The notes: generated by a model from the sequence alone, not told the origin. Shown: positions 7,480-15,314, counted from the stretch's first letter. The stretch is 31,171 nt of DNA from GWA1-39-11 sp964360265 (GCA_964360265.1 CAYHUY010000010.1:1-31171), one strand, 5' to 3'. Numbers and translations are program-made.

Positions 7480-7720
7480 GAGTAGTGGTGTCGGGTTCAG
7501 TTGGCTGAGCGTTTCCTTGTGCCCATTTACCTATGAGGGCTTTTTGAGCAAGAAGACCTATAAAAGATGTGACCGTTGCATTCTCTGCAAGTTTATCTAC
7601 CGCTTGCTGCGAATCTTTGAGCGTTACCTGGGGATGTTTTCTGCTTACATCTTTAAATACGGATCTTGCCGTTTCCTGCGGATCAAATTTTCCATCAGAC
7701 GTCTCAGCTAATGGCGCCAT
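7466..7720 (-). CDS. Small protein, possible three-helix-bundle domain
   Basis: Function unknown. The 84-residue protein has a helical pattern SVFKDVSRKHPQVTLKDSQQAVDKLAENATVTSF split into three predicted helices, loosely like the 'three-helix bundle dimerization' family (weak resemblance, not certain). The C-terminal 15 residues are a Pro/Thr-rich tail. It overlaps the 3' end of galU by 14 bases on the opposite strand. A promoter with a perfect TTGACA and a -10 six bases before ATG supports this being a real gene with a leaderless transcript. Confidence 0.65.
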   Translation of the reverse strand: MAPLAETSDGKFDPQETARSVFKDVSRKHPQVTLKDSQQAVDKLAENATVTSFIGLLAQKALIGKWAQGNAQPTEPDTTTPNQV

Positions 7721-7755
7721 AATTTCTTATATTAATATTTGGGGGCGCTTGTCAA
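7721..7755 (-). promoter_or_regulatory. Promoter of small gene 7466-7720
   Basis: The minus strand shows consensus TTGACA (7750-7755), a 17-base spacer and ATATAA (7727-7732), then six bases to the ATG. Shifting by one gives TATAAG with 18/5 spacing. Confidence 0.6.
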
Positions 7756-7811
7756 TAGGTAAAATAACAAGATGATCTACGTTTTCCAGTTGTTCGAATC
7801 CTCACCGGGGA

Positions 7812-7888
7812 GCAAGGTACAGTTCTGCACCTTGCTTCGCAAGAAGACAGGAAAGACCTTGACTGAGGCGGGTACAGTCTTGTACCCG
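7812..7888. repeat. Pair of GGTACAG-type hairpins with overlapping alternative hairpin
   Basis: GCAAGGT (7812-7818) pairs with ACCTTGC (7829-7835), with an inner CAG/CTG. CGGGTACA (7869-7876) pairs with TGTACCCG (7881-7888). Both share a GGTACAG-like left arm. CTTGC (7831-7835) can alternatively pair with GCAAG (7839-7843). The region is otherwise non-coding. Confidence 0.6.
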
Positions 7889-7921
7889 GAATCTCTACGG
7901 ACTTATATGGAATTTTTCCTC

Positions 7922-7936
7922 TGATATAATAACTTT
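7922..7936 (+). promoter_or_regulatory. Extended -10 promoter, leaderless hydrolase gene
   Basis: TGATATAAT (TATAAT at 7925-7930) is followed by six bases (AACTTT) and ATG 7937, the same arrangement as at era. Confidence 0.65.
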
Positions 7937-8446
7937 ATGAATAAAGCCCTTATTGTTATTGACGTCCAGAAGTATTTCTTAACCGAAGAAACAAAACCAA
8001 TTGTAAAAAGAATTGGCGAATACTTAAAAAATAACTCTACTAAATACTCTGCTATTTACTTCACAATTTTCAAAAACGATTCAGATGCACCCCTTTGGAA
8101 AATTTCTGAGTGGCGAGATTGTACGGGCTCACCTGATACTGATATCTGTGATGAGATAAAAGAATTCACAAATGATAGTAATTTATTCCATAAGAATATT
8201 CTGTCCGCTGTAAAAGTTCCTGAGATTAGCCGTGGAATTAAAGAAAATAATATATCAGAAGTAGAGCTTTGTGGATTTGATACTGATTGCTGTGTTCTTG
8301 CTACCGCGTATGATTTGTTTGACCAAGGGATAAAACCAATCATTTTAGGAAACCTTACATGGTCAACGTCTGAAGGGAAATTACATAAACCCGCAATTCA
8401 AATGATTGAGAGAAATATTGGTTTCGTAGAAGAAGTTAAACCCTAG
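7937..8446 (+). CDS. Isochorismatase-like cysteine hydrolase
   Basis: A 169-residue member of the isochorismatase-like superfamily (nicotinamidases, ureidoacrylate hydrolases and relatives). The Asp-Lys-Cys triad is visible: D9 in ALIVIDVQ, K86 in LFHKNIL, and C119 in GFDTDCCVLATA, with the usual cis-peptide-region residues before the Cys. Nicotinamidase metal ligands (an Asp-x-His pair after the first strand) are not obvious, so the substrate is unknown. It has its own leaderless-type promoter, and the next two genes have similar ones, so the three are separately transcribed although adjacent and co-oriented. Confidence 0.85.
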   Translation: MNKALIVIDVQKYFLTEETKPIVKRIGEYLKNNSTKYSAIYFTIFKNDSDAPLWKISEWRDCTGSPDTDICDEIKEFTNDSNLFHKNILSAVKVPEISRGIKENNISEVELCGFDTDCCVLATAYDLFDQGIKPIILGNLTWSTSEGKLHKPAIQMIERNIGFVEEVKP

Positions 8447-8479
8447 CTGTATTTCTTCGGATTTTTTTAGCCTCTCTTC

Positions 8480-8494
8480 TGCTATAATTGCCTC
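8480..8494 (+). promoter_or_regulatory. Extended -10 promoter, leaderless C39-like gene
   Basis: TGCTATAAT (TATAAT at 8483-8488) precedes ATG 8495 by exactly six bases. No Shine-Dalgarno is present. Confidence 0.65.
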
Positions 8495-9112
8495 ATGAAA
8501 AAGATTCCTTTTTACCCGAATCACAAAGACGGTATGTACTGTGTGTTAGCTGTGTATCGCTCGCTTTACGACTATTTCTTCGATGAAAAGCTTTCCTTTA
8601 AGCAGTTGGAGAAAAAATCTAGAGCTGAAAAAAATAAAGGAGTATGGCACTTATTATTGGATTCAGACCTCGCAAGCAGAGGTGTGGATATCGTAAACAT
8701 TGAGACAATTGATTACCAAAAACTCTTTGAAGAAAAAGGAGAATATCTTAAGAAGTTATACGATCATCAAACTGCGGAATATTATCTTACCCAGACTAAT
8801 ATTACCAAGCTTTTTGATGTAATACCTCAATACTTAAAATCTGTACATCACATAACAAAACTGGCGACAATTGATGACATTGATTCTCTCTTAAGTAAGG
8901 GCTACATAATTGGTGCGGAGGTTAATTCTAGAATTTTAAATAACAAACCCGGCTTTTCCTTACACTATGTTTTGATTCAAAAAGGAGATCAAAATTCATA
9001 CATCATGCACGACCCCGGACTGCCTCCCATTGAGAACCGGAAAGTTTCAAGGGAAGATATCGAAAAGTCATTGGCAAATGAGGTCTCTGGTTTCAAATTA
9101 GGTCTGGTATAA
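8495..9112 (+). CDS. C39-like papain-fold protein
   Basis: A 205-residue probable cysteine peptidase-fold protein. The pattern PFYPNHKDGMYCVLAVYRSL puts a candidate nucleophile C16 at the start of a helix, and H157 (FSLHYVLI) and D173 (MHDPG) complete a C39/papain-type arrangement. There is no signal peptide or transmembrane segment, so it is probably cytoplasmic. C39 peptidases often process leader peptides at ABC transporters, but none is adjacent, so the substrate is unknown. The TATAAT of the next gene overlaps its stop codon (9110-9112), showing tight packing of independent transcription units. Confidence 0.7.
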   Translation: MKKIPFYPNHKDGMYCVLAVYRSLYDYFFDEKLSFKQLEKKSRAEKNKGVWHLLLDSDLASRGVDIVNIETIDYQKLFEEKGEYLKKLYDHQTAEYYLTQTNITKLFDVIPQYLKSVHHITKLATIDDIDSLLSKGYIIGAEVNSRILNNKPGFSLHYVLIQKGDQNSYIMHDPGLPPIENRKVSREDIEKSLANEVSGFKLGLV

Positions 9113-9119
9113 TTGTCTT
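9105..9119 (+). promoter_or_regulatory. Promoter overlapping upstream stop codon
   Basis: TGGTATAAT (TATAAT at 9108-9113) contains the TAA stop of the C39-like gene and is followed by six bases and ATG 9120. Confidence 0.65.
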
Positions 9120-9743
9120 ATGAAATACATTGATTTAACCCATACATTTACCGCTGATATGCCTGTTTATCCAGGAGACCCAAAGGCAATGCTCGAACAG
9201 GTCGCTCATATTGAGAAGGATACATTTAATGATCATAAAATTACCTCTGTAATGCATGTTGGGACTCATATGGACGCGCCCCTACACATGATTGAAGGTG
9301 GTAAGAAAATGGACGAAATATCTCCAGAGCGCTTTTTTGGGAAAGGCGTATTAATTGATGTTAGGGGAAAAATGAACATTGATAAGTCAGTCCTAGAGGG
9401 TATTGAGATTGAGAAGGGATCAATTGTTCTTTTATTCACAGGTTTTGGCAGCAAATATCGAACAGACGATTATTTTAATGACTACCCAGAGCTCAAAGAA
9501 GACTTTGCAAATAAAATGGTCGAGTTAGGAGTAAAAAGCGTAGGAATGGACATGCTTGGCCCGGATTATGATAAACCCTGGCTAACACATAAGATACTGC
9601 TTGGAAATGACATAACCATTCTCGAAAACCTCACAAACCTTGATCAATTATTAAGTGTGGGAAAATTTGAGGTAATAGCACTTCCCGCCAAGTTTCAAGC
9701 AGACGCCGCACCTGTTAGAGTAATAGCCAAGCTCAAGCATTAG
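9120..9743 (+). CDS. Cyclase family protein (kynurenine formamidase-like)
   Basis: A 207-residue metal-dependent hydrolase of the cyclase family (Pfam PF04199 type). The metal-binding motif HVGTHMDAPLH is intact (H46, H50, D52, H56), and the N-terminal DLTHTFTADMPVYPGDP is typical. Family members include arylformamidase (KynB), isatin hydrolase and polyketide cyclase-like enzymes; no tryptophan-degradation gene is nearby, so the substrate is left open. It forms a run of three small hydrolase-like genes with the isochorismatase-like and C39-like genes, each preceded by a TGn-TATAAT six bases before ATG. Confidence 0.88.
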   Translation: MKYIDLTHTFTADMPVYPGDPKAMLEQVAHIEKDTFNDHKITSVMHVGTHMDAPLHMIEGGKKMDEISPERFFGKGVLIDVRGKMNIDKSVLEGIEIEKGSIVLLFTGFGSKYRTDDYFNDYPELKEDFANKMVELGVKSVGMDMLGPDYDKPWLTHKILLGNDITILENLTNLDQLLSVGKFEVIALPAKFQADAAPVRVIAKLKH

Positions 9744-9780
9744 AGTAGTAGGTTCCATCTCTTAGAAACTGCGTATTTCC

Positions 9781-9897
9781 TTAACCCAGTTTTGGCTCTG
9801 GTTTTCCTTTCAGGACTGCCCTGTGAACCGTATTTTCAGTTACGATTTTATCTAATCTAATCCCAAGCGTACCGGCAATCGTAATTTCCCCAGGCAA
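9781..9897 (-). CDS. Possible small ORF (38 codons)
   Basis: Between the cyclase gene and argS the minus strand has an open frame beginning at a TTG (9897) and ending at TAA (9781-9783). The peptide begins LPGEITIAGTLGIRLDK and ends HRAVLKGKPEPKLG, which has normal protein-like composition. TATCAT lies six bases before the TTG, and a TATAAT is further upstream at about 9925. It resembles no family I can name and could equally be the surviving 3' end of a decayed gene. Confidence 0.3.
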   Translation of the reverse strand: MPGEITIAGTLGIRLDKIVTENTVHRAVLKGKPEPKLG

Positions 9898-9947
9898 TAC
9901 TTGATGATAAGAAGTTGGGGCAATTATATCACAGTAGCTTTTCGCAA

Positions 9948-9976
9948 TTTACATTTAGGTTGTTTGGCTTTAAAAT
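9948..9976 (+). promoter_or_regulatory. argS promoter
   Basis: TTTACA (9948-9953), 17 bases, TAAAAT (9971-9976); the argS ATG follows nine bases later with AAAAGG in between, leaving a 5' leader of only a few bases. Confidence 0.6.
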
Positions 9977-9985
9977 TAAAAGGTC

Positions 9986-11728
9986 ATGCGTGTAAGAGAA
10001 CAAATTACTGATAACTTATTACCGGTTGTTAGAAAACTTACAAAAAAAGACATCGATGTGCAGGTTTCGATTTCGGAAAGGCTTGAAAACGGGGATTATT
10101 TTACGAATGTTGCTCTTCGTTTGGGCCCGGTATTAAAAAAGAAGCCACTTGATGTAGCATATGAAATAAAGAGAGAGCTTGAGTCTTTGAAGTTTTCTGA
10201 AATCGAAAAAGTAGAAGTTGCACCACCGGGGTTTATTAATTTCTTTTTAAGTAGACGTTATCTTATTAGCGCAATGAGCAGAATAAGAGAGAAGGGTAGT
10301 AAATTTGGTAATTCAGATGTTTTGAAAAACCAAAAGGTGATGTTTGAATTTACCGACCCAAATCCCTTTAAGGAGTTTCACATTGGGCATCTTTATTCAA
10401 ATATTATTGGCGAATCACTCTCTCGTTTATTTGAATCGCAAGGAGCGCATGTACTGCGCGCTTGTTATCAGGGAGATGTAGGTCTTCACGTTGCAAAGGC
10501 AATTTATGGAATGCAAAAACTTAAAAAAGAGCTGCCGGACGAAAATGCACCACTGTCTATCCGAGCGCAATTTATGGGAAGAGCATATTCGCTTGGATCC
10601 CGCGATTATGAATCGAATGAGAGTATAAAGACAGAAATAAACGAACTAAATAAAAAAATATACTCAATATACTCAAGCTCAGGGTCGGACCCTAGCCTCA
10701 AGAGGATTTATGAGAAGGGTAGGGCATGGAGCCTTGAATATTTCGAAAGTATCTACGAACGACTCGGAACAAAATTTGAGCGCTATTATTTTGAGAGTGA
10801 AGTAGGGAAGGCAGGACTCAAATTGGTTCGCGAATTTTTGAAAAAAGGTGTATTTGAGGAAAGCGATGGTGCAATAATTTTTCCAGGTGAAAAATATGCC
10901 CGCCTTGACCCGACTGACAAGTCGAGGCAGGGACTACATAATCGCGTTTTTATAAATTCACTTAATCTTCCTACATATGAGGCAAAAGATTTGGGACTTG
11001 CGGCAGCAAAATTTGCGGATTTTCCCTACGATAAATCAATAATACTTACCGGCCAAGAGCAGGTAGACTATTTTAAGGTAGTCTTAAGAGCGCTCATGGA
11101 AATTAATCCTGATCTTGCTTTAAAAACCACTCATATCACTCATGGGATGGTACGTTTATCAAGCGGAAAAATGTCTTCGCGTACGGGAGACGTAATAACG
11201 GGAGAGTGGCTTATGGATGAGGCGGTTTCGCGCATTTCGAAAGCTTATCCTGACATGGACGGTCCGACCGCGCAAAAAGTGGGACTTGCGGCAATAAAAT
11301 ACGCGTTGCTCAAGGGGAGCATTGGGAGCGATATGGAATTTAGTTTTGACGAATCAATTTCCCTGACTGGAGCATCAGGACCATATCTTCAATATGCTTA
11401 TGTTCGAACAAAAAGCGTGATCGAAAAGAATCATAAAGCAAGAATAATGAGGCAAGAGATAAACGCAGAAAAAGGATTAAATCCGGAGGAATTGGCGGTT
11501 TTAAGAAGCCTTGAGCATTTTGAAGAAATCGTTTCTGAAGCAAAAGTGCGGTTGGCGCCGAACCTTATTGCCGAATACTTATTCGATTTAGCTCAGAAAT
11601 TCAATCTTTTTTACCAAAAACACAAGATCGCGGGCAATTCGTTTCGTCTCGAATTAACTTCTGCCGTCGGCCAGGGATTAAAAAACGGCCTCGCTCTTCT
11701 TGGAATTGAAACAGTCAAGCACATGTGA
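9986..11728 (+). CDS. argS: Arginyl-tRNA synthetase
   Basis: Class I aminoacyl-tRNA synthetase charging tRNA-Arg; tRNA-Arg(CCT) lies at 17029. The 580-residue protein has an N-terminal additional domain, the HIGH motif as FHIGHLYSN (H132-H135), a KMSK-like motif KMSSRTGD (K395), and the C-terminal DALR anticodon-binding domain starting near GPYLQYAYVR. Residues around YSSSGSDPSLKR (encoded at about 10670-10702) contain a 21-base sequence also found in dprA in a different reading frame. The 3' end overlaps the promoter of the M16 gene; the stop TGA is its TGn element. Confidence 0.95.
   Translation: MRVREQITDNLLPVVRKLTKKDIDVQVSISERLENGDYFTNVALRLGPVLKKKPLDVAYEIKRELESLKFSEIEKVEVAPPGFINFFLSRRYLISAMSRIREKGSKFGNSDVLKNQKVMFEFTDPNPFKEFHIGHLYSNIIGESLSRLFESQGAHVLRACYQGDVGLHVAKAIYGMQKLKKELPDENAPLSIRAQFMGRAYSLGSRDYESNESIKTEINELNKKIYSIYSSSGSDPSLKRIYEKGRAWSLEYFESIYERLGTKFERYYFESEVGKAGLKLVREFLKKGVFEESDGAIIFPGEKYARLDPTDKSRQGLHNRVFINSLNLPTYEAKDLGLAAAKFADFPYDKSIILTGQEQVDYFKVVLRALMEINPDLALKTTHITHGMVRLSSGKMSSRTGDVITGEWLMDEAVSRISKAYPDMDGPTAQKVGLAAIKYALLKGSIGSDMEFSFDESISLTGASGPYLQYAYVRTKSVIEKNHKARIMRQEINAEKGLNPEELAVLRSLEHFEEIVSEAKVRLAPNLIAEYLFDLAQKFNLFYQKHKIAGNSFRLELTSAVGQGLKNGLALLGIETVKHM
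10678..10697. repeat. Palindromic repeat inside argS
   Basis: CTCAGGGTCGGACCCTAGCC, with the perfect palindrome AGGGTC-G-GACCCT, is identical to 23948-23967 inside dprA. The identity extends one base further left (21 bases). It is read in different frames in the two genes (TCA GGG TCG here, CAG GGT CGG there). Confidence 0.8.
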
Positions 11729-11741
11729 GATAATAGTCGAC
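11706..11741 (+). promoter_or_regulatory. M16 peptidase promoter within argS 3' end
   Basis: TTGAAA (11706-11711), 17 bases ending in TGA, GATAAT (11729-11734), then seven bases to ATG 11742. The TGA is the argS stop codon. Confidence 0.6.
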
Positions 11742-13010
11742 ATGAAATTTCACCATACAACGCTTAAAAACGGTTTAAATGTTGTCATTGTACCAATTAT
11801 GGAAGTTGAGTCAGTAACTACTATGGTGATGGTGGGTGCAGGTTCGCGGTACGAGACTCATGAGAATAGCGGAATCTCCCATTTCCTTGAGCATATGGCT
11901 TTTAAGGGTACAAAGAAACGCCCGACCGCACGTGAGATATCAACCTTAGTTGATGGAGCAGGAGCCGAATCGAATGCTTTCACCGGGAAAGAATATACGG
12001 GCTACTACATAAAATCGGCAGCCCATCGGGTCCTACTATCATTCGATATTCTTTCCGATATGCTGGCAAATCTGCTTTTGGATCCAAAAGAAATTGAAAA
12101 AGAAAAAGGCGTTATTATTGAGGAAATTAATTTATATGAAGATACCCCTCCAAGGAAAATCTCGGATGTTTATGAAGCGCTATTGTATGGCGATACTCCA
12201 ATGGGATGGGATATTGCGGGGCGAAAGGAAGTAATAAGATCAATTAAACGGGGAAACCTTGTTTCGTATATGAAAAAATTTTATTCAGCCTCAAACATGG
12301 TCATTGTTGTTGCCGGAAAAGTTGATGTTGATAAAATTCTAAAATCAATCGAAAAGTACTTTGGGGCACATCCCACTTTCACAACCTCAGGGTATAAATC
12401 GGAAACTTCCACTCAGGAGGATCCCGCGGTTGCCGTTCAATATAAGAAAACCGACCAGACCCATTTTGGACTTGGAGTAAGAACTGTAGGTATAACAGAT
12501 GAGAAAAATAAATTTCCGTTAACTGTTCTTTCGGCTATTTTAGGTGGGGGAATGTCCTCGCGACTTTTTTCTGAAGTGAGAGAAAAAAGAGGTTTGGCCT
12601 ATTATGTCAGGACAGGTTCTGAACATTATCTTGATTGCGGACACTTAACAACATTTATTGGTTCTGACCCCAAAAGGATAGATCAGGCAATTGAAGTAGT
12701 GGTTGAGGAATACAAAAAAGTCCAACGCGATGGGGAAATTACAGAGAAAGAGCTCGCGAAAGCAAAAGAATTTATTAAGGGTCATTTTGTTTTGGAACTT
12801 GAGGATACACGAGCAGTTGCGGTTTTCTACGGGTCAGATTGGATCTTGGAAAAAAAGCTTGAGAACCCCTCGGAAGTTATTTCGAAGGTAGATCGGGTGA
12901 AGCTTTCCGATGTGATTCGTGTCGCGAAAGAATTTCTGTCAGGGCCCCTGAATCTTGCCATAATCGGAAATTACAAAAACAATGGCCACTTTAAAAGACT
13001 ACTCGAATAA
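11742..13010 (+). CDS. M16 family zinc peptidase (processing-peptidase-like)
   Basis: A 422-residue insulinase/mitochondrial-processing-peptidase-type protein. The inverted zinc motif HFLEH is intact (H47, E50, H51), with the distal ligand E128 in KGVIIEEINLYEDTP exactly 76 residues further on, giving the family pattern HxxEH(x76)E. A C-terminal M16 domain follows, with GGGMSSRLFSEVREKRGLAY, the region that contributes to substrate binding. No signal peptide is seen, so it is likely cytoplasmic. The start at ATG 11742 is chosen over the open frame from 11700 because of both the promoter position and the family start (MKFHHTTLKNGLNV). Confidence 0.93.
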   Translation: MKFHHTTLKNGLNVVIVPIMEVESVTTMVMVGAGSRYETHENSGISHFLEHMAFKGTKKRPTAREISTLVDGAGAESNAFTGKEYTGYYIKSAAHRVLLSFDILSDMLANLLLDPKEIEKEKGVIIEEINLYEDTPPRKISDVYEALLYGDTPMGWDIAGRKEVIRSIKRGNLVSYMKKFYSASNMVIVVAGKVDVDKILKSIEKYFGAHPTFTTSGYKSETSTQEDPAVAVQYKKTDQTHFGLGVRTVGITDEKNKFPLTVLSAILGGGMSSRLFSEVREKRGLAYYVRTGSEHYLDCGHLTTFIGSDPKRIDQAIEVVVEEYKKVQRDGEITEKELAKAKEFIKGHFVLELEDTRAVAVFYGSDWILEKKLENPSEVISKVDRVKLSDVIRVAKEFLSGPLNLAIIGNYKNNGHFKRLLE

Positions 13011-13025
13011 ATAAGTTTTCGGCGA

Positions 13026-13045
13026 CCTGCCTGCCGGCAGGCAGG
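13026..13045. repeat. Perfect 20-base palindrome
   Basis: CCTGCCTGCC followed by GGCAGGCAGG lies between the convergent M16 and winged-helix genes. Sixteen of its bases recur inside era (2234-2249). It could act as a bidirectional terminator hairpin, but there is no T-tract. Confidence 0.7.
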
Positions 13046-13112
13046 CTACAAAGATCATGGGCGCTTCAAAAATCTCTTAAAATAAACCTTTTGGACGTGC
13101 AGACCACAAGAA

Positions 13113-14417
13113 TTATCTGACAAAGTAGTAAAAGACGCCATTTCTCAGCTTTCTCTTTGCTTTTCCGGACTCAATCATTGACAGCAAAATTCTTCTTGTT
13201 TTTAATTCTCCCAATTTTAGATTTTTTCCCAATTGTTGACTTGTAATTCCTGCACCTCTTTGTCTAGATAAGACAGATTCTACGGTTAATCTTACTTTAT
13301 CTTGGTTGCTTGCCGAAAAAGACCTTGAGTAGGGATAGTATAAATCTATTCCTCTGACAGCATAGCCTTGAGTATTTGCCAAAACTTTGGAAAGGATTTG
13401 ATCTCGTACTCTTTTTAATGTTTCAGATCCTGTATCGGTCAATAAGTCTTCAAGCGGAGCAAGAAACTCTATAGCAATAGTTTTTCCCTTATCGGTTAAT
13501 TTAATACTTGAATAAATTTCTCGGCCTTTGAATTGAATTCTTGTCAAGAAATGTTGTCTGTCTGCCAAGTCCGTCAATGTTTGGGAAATTAAGGTTCTCA
13601 CATTTTTTTCGGTTGCCGCTCCGCCCGCGCCTTGCACAAGTTCAAAAACGGCAGCCTGAGTTATTGGTAACCCTTGTTGGTCAAGGGTTCTTGCCGCCCC
13701 GATTACCGCATCAGTAAATTCTCTTTTTCCCCTAACCTGGTTTGCTTCAACTGCATCCTCTTTGTTTATTGAAAAGCTGACTTGGTTTTCTCCGGTTTGG
13801 GGAGTAAAAGAAGTATATTCAACGACTCCCGCATTTCTTAAAGCGATCAGGGAGCTTCTTGCCCTTTCATGATTTATCCCAAGCTCCAGGCATATATCTA
13901 TTTGGCGCCTTTCGCCTTTCGCCAAGCTTTTAATTGTTTTGGCTCTCGTTATAGGCGCTCTGTGTTCTCCTCTCGCAAGCATACTCTGACCTAAAACAGG
14001 ATAGACGCTAAAGTTGTGCGAAGTTTCAAAATCAAGTACAAGAGCGGCAGCCGGCAGTCCAAAGATTTCCCCCGCCCTAGTCAGTTTGAATCCAACAGAT
14101 TTTTCTTGCCCGAAATAATCAATAGCGACCTCTTCTGACACAAGCCCAATCCTACAAAGACTATCTCTACAATAGCTTTCCGCCATGTCCCTTTTTATTG
14201 GCATCTGGGATCCTGAAGCAGTATCCACATAAGCTTTGTTTAACGAGGCAGTATCTATTAGGGACTCGCTTAACAAAAGTAAAACGGCAGCTTTTGGCGC
14301 AGAGTTGAGAGAGGCAAGAATAGCTTCCATTCTTCCCTCTAAGGCTGCAGGAAACTTGACTTCCTGCCTAGAATGAGTAGGTTCAGGAACTCCCGATTGT
14401 ATTTCCCTCATTGTCAT
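13113..14417 (-). CDS. Multi-winged-helix putative DNA-binding protein
   Basis: No specific family recognised. The 434-residue protein appears to contain four helix-turn-helix or winged-helix segments: about 35-115 (ESYCRDSLCRIGLV, then GFKLTRAGEIFGL), 158-218 (DICLELGINHERARSSLIALRNAGVVEY), 232-312 (TEKNVRTLISQTL then IKLTDKGK), and 375-434 (ITSQQLGKNLKLGELKTRRILLSM then a GVFYYFV wing). There is no transmembrane segment or enzyme motif. It may be a transcription regulator or replication-initiation-like protein. A strong promoter places the ATG six bases after TACAAT, so it is likely a leaderless, independently transcribed gene. Confidence 0.65.
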   Translation of the reverse strand: MTMREIQSGVPEPTHSRQEVKFPAALEGRMEAILASLNSAPKAAVLLLLSESLIDTASLNKAYVDTASGSQMPIKRDMAESYCRDSLCRIGLVSEEVAIDYFGQEKSVGFKLTRAGEIFGLPAAALVLDFETSHNFSVYPVLGQSMLARGEHRAPITRAKTIKSLAKGERRQIDICLELGINHERARSSLIALRNAGVVEYTSFTPQTGENQVSFSINKEDAVEANQVRGKREFTDAVIGAARTLDQQGLPITQAAVFELVQGAGGAATEKNVRTLISQTLTDLADRQHFLTRIQFKGREIYSSIKLTDKGKTIAIEFLAPLEDLLTDTGSETLKRVRDQILSKVLANTQGYAVRGIDLYYPYSRSFSASNQDKVRLTVESVLSRQRGAGITSQQLGKNLKLGELKTRRILLSMIESGKAKRKLRNGVFYYFVR

Positions 14418-14452
14418 TTATCAATTGTATTAAAATCCGATAGGATAATCAA
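14418..14452 (-). promoter_or_regulatory. Promoter of the multi-winged-helix gene
   Basis: The minus strand has TTGATT (14447-14452), a 17-base spacer and TACAAT (14424-14429), then six bases to ATG 14417. It is back-to-back with the ndk promoter. Confidence 0.65.
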
Positions 14453-14480
14453 ACTATAGGGTGGGAATTTAGGGTTATCA

Positions 14481-14515
14481 TTGACTTTTTTAGTACTTAC
14501 CCTTAAGATTCTATT
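14481..14515 (+). promoter_or_regulatory. ndk promoter, leaderless
   Basis: TTGACT (14481-14486), a 17-base spacer and TAAGAT (14504-14509) are followed by six bases and the ndk ATG. Confidence 0.65.
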
Positions 14516-15088
14516 ATGGAGCAGACTGTTGTATTAATAAAACCGGATGGGGTAAAGCGCGGACTTATTGGAGAGATAATTCATAGATTTGAGCGAATGG
14601 GATTAAAAATTGTTGCCATGAAAATGGTTGCGCCAACACAGGAGATGCTTCACCAGCATTACGGAACAAATAAGGAAGCAACAGTTGCGCGACTAGGCAA
14701 TAAAACTCTTGCGTCTTATGAACAATTTGGAAAAGACGCAAAAAAGGAACTTGGTACGGATGACGCAAAAGAGCTTGGGAAAATGGTTGTCAAATGGCTC
14801 CTTGATTATGTTTCCTCAGGCCCCGTGATTGCAATGATTCTTGAGGGACGTCATGCGGTTGAAAATGTTATACATTTGGCCGGTCCAACAATGCCGGTTC
14901 AAGCGCTTCCAGGTACAATTCGCGGCGATTTTTCAACAGATTCGGCAGCATACGCAAATGATGAGAAGAGAGGCGTATCCAATTTAATCCACATTTCAGG
15001 TTCTATTGAAGAAGCAAATTTTGAAAAAAACCTCTGGTTCGCGCCCTCAGAAATCCACGCCTACAAAAGAAGTGACGAAAACCTCTAA
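14516..15088 (+). CDS. ndk: Nucleoside diphosphate kinase, long form
   Basis: Transfers gamma-phosphate between nucleoside di- and triphosphates. The N-terminus VVLIKPDGVKRGLIGEIIHRFE, the GPVIAMILEG strand, GPTMPVQALPGTIRGDF and the active-site region NLIHISGS (catalytic H159) are all conserved. At 190 residues it is about 45 longer than the usual 140-150: an extra segment near residues 51-92 (TVARLGNKTLASYEQFG...) and a longer C-terminal tail. Such insertions occur in some archaeal and CPR enzymes. It has its own leaderless-type promoter. CTAG repeats follow its stop. Confidence 0.93.
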   Translation: MEQTVVLIKPDGVKRGLIGEIIHRFERMGLKIVAMKMVAPTQEMLHQHYGTNKEATVARLGNKTLASYEQFGKDAKKELGTDDAKELGKMVVKWLLDYVSSGPVIAMILEGRHAVENVIHLAGPTMPVQALPGTIRGDFSTDSAAYANDEKRGVSNLIHISGSIEEANFEKNLWFAPSEIHAYKRSDENL

Positions 15089-15115
15089 TCAGCATCTAGC
15101 AACTAGCGACTAGTT
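15089..15115. repeat. CTAG-rich repeat after ndk
   Basis: AGCATCTAGCAACTAGCGACTAGT-like units separate the convergent ends of ndk and the small membrane-protein gene, with the last few bases overlapping the latter. Confidence 0.65.
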
Positions 15116-15306
15116 GAATTGTTTGTTTTTTCGCCAAGGACTGTTTTGTAGTTATTTTCTTGCGCGTATTGAGAGATTAAAAATGCAATTACTGCGACCG
15201 TTGCTACTCCGATAAAAAATGAAATAACACGGCTTTGCCGAGTCTTTGTATTTCTTGAGGAAATAGGCTTTTTGTAGACGGTCTTCTTTGATTTTTTCTT
15301 TGCCAT
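15103..15306 (-). CDS. Small single-pass membrane protein
   Basis: A 67-residue protein of unknown function with a very basic N-terminus (MAKKKSKKTVYKKP, then RNTKTRQSR) and one transmembrane helix (SFFIGVATVAVIAFLISQYA), predicted N-in. The frame is open upstream to 15366, but that stretch contains a hairpin and a TTGACA-type -35, so it is promoter rather than coding. ATG 15306 (or 15312, adding M-E) is preferred. The Lys-rich cytoplasmic end could contact nucleic acid or ribosomes, which is speculative. Confidence 0.65.
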   Translation of the reverse strand: MAKKKSKKTVYKKPISSRNTKTRQSRVISFFIGVATVAVIAFLISQYAQENNYKTVLGEKTNNSTSR

Positions 15307-15314
15307 TTCCATTG

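Noticed and set aside
7770..7815. tRNA-like TTCGAATCCTC segment upstream of the hydrolase gene
   Set aside because: It looks like a T-loop, but the flanking stem does not pair and no acceptor or anticodon arm is found.
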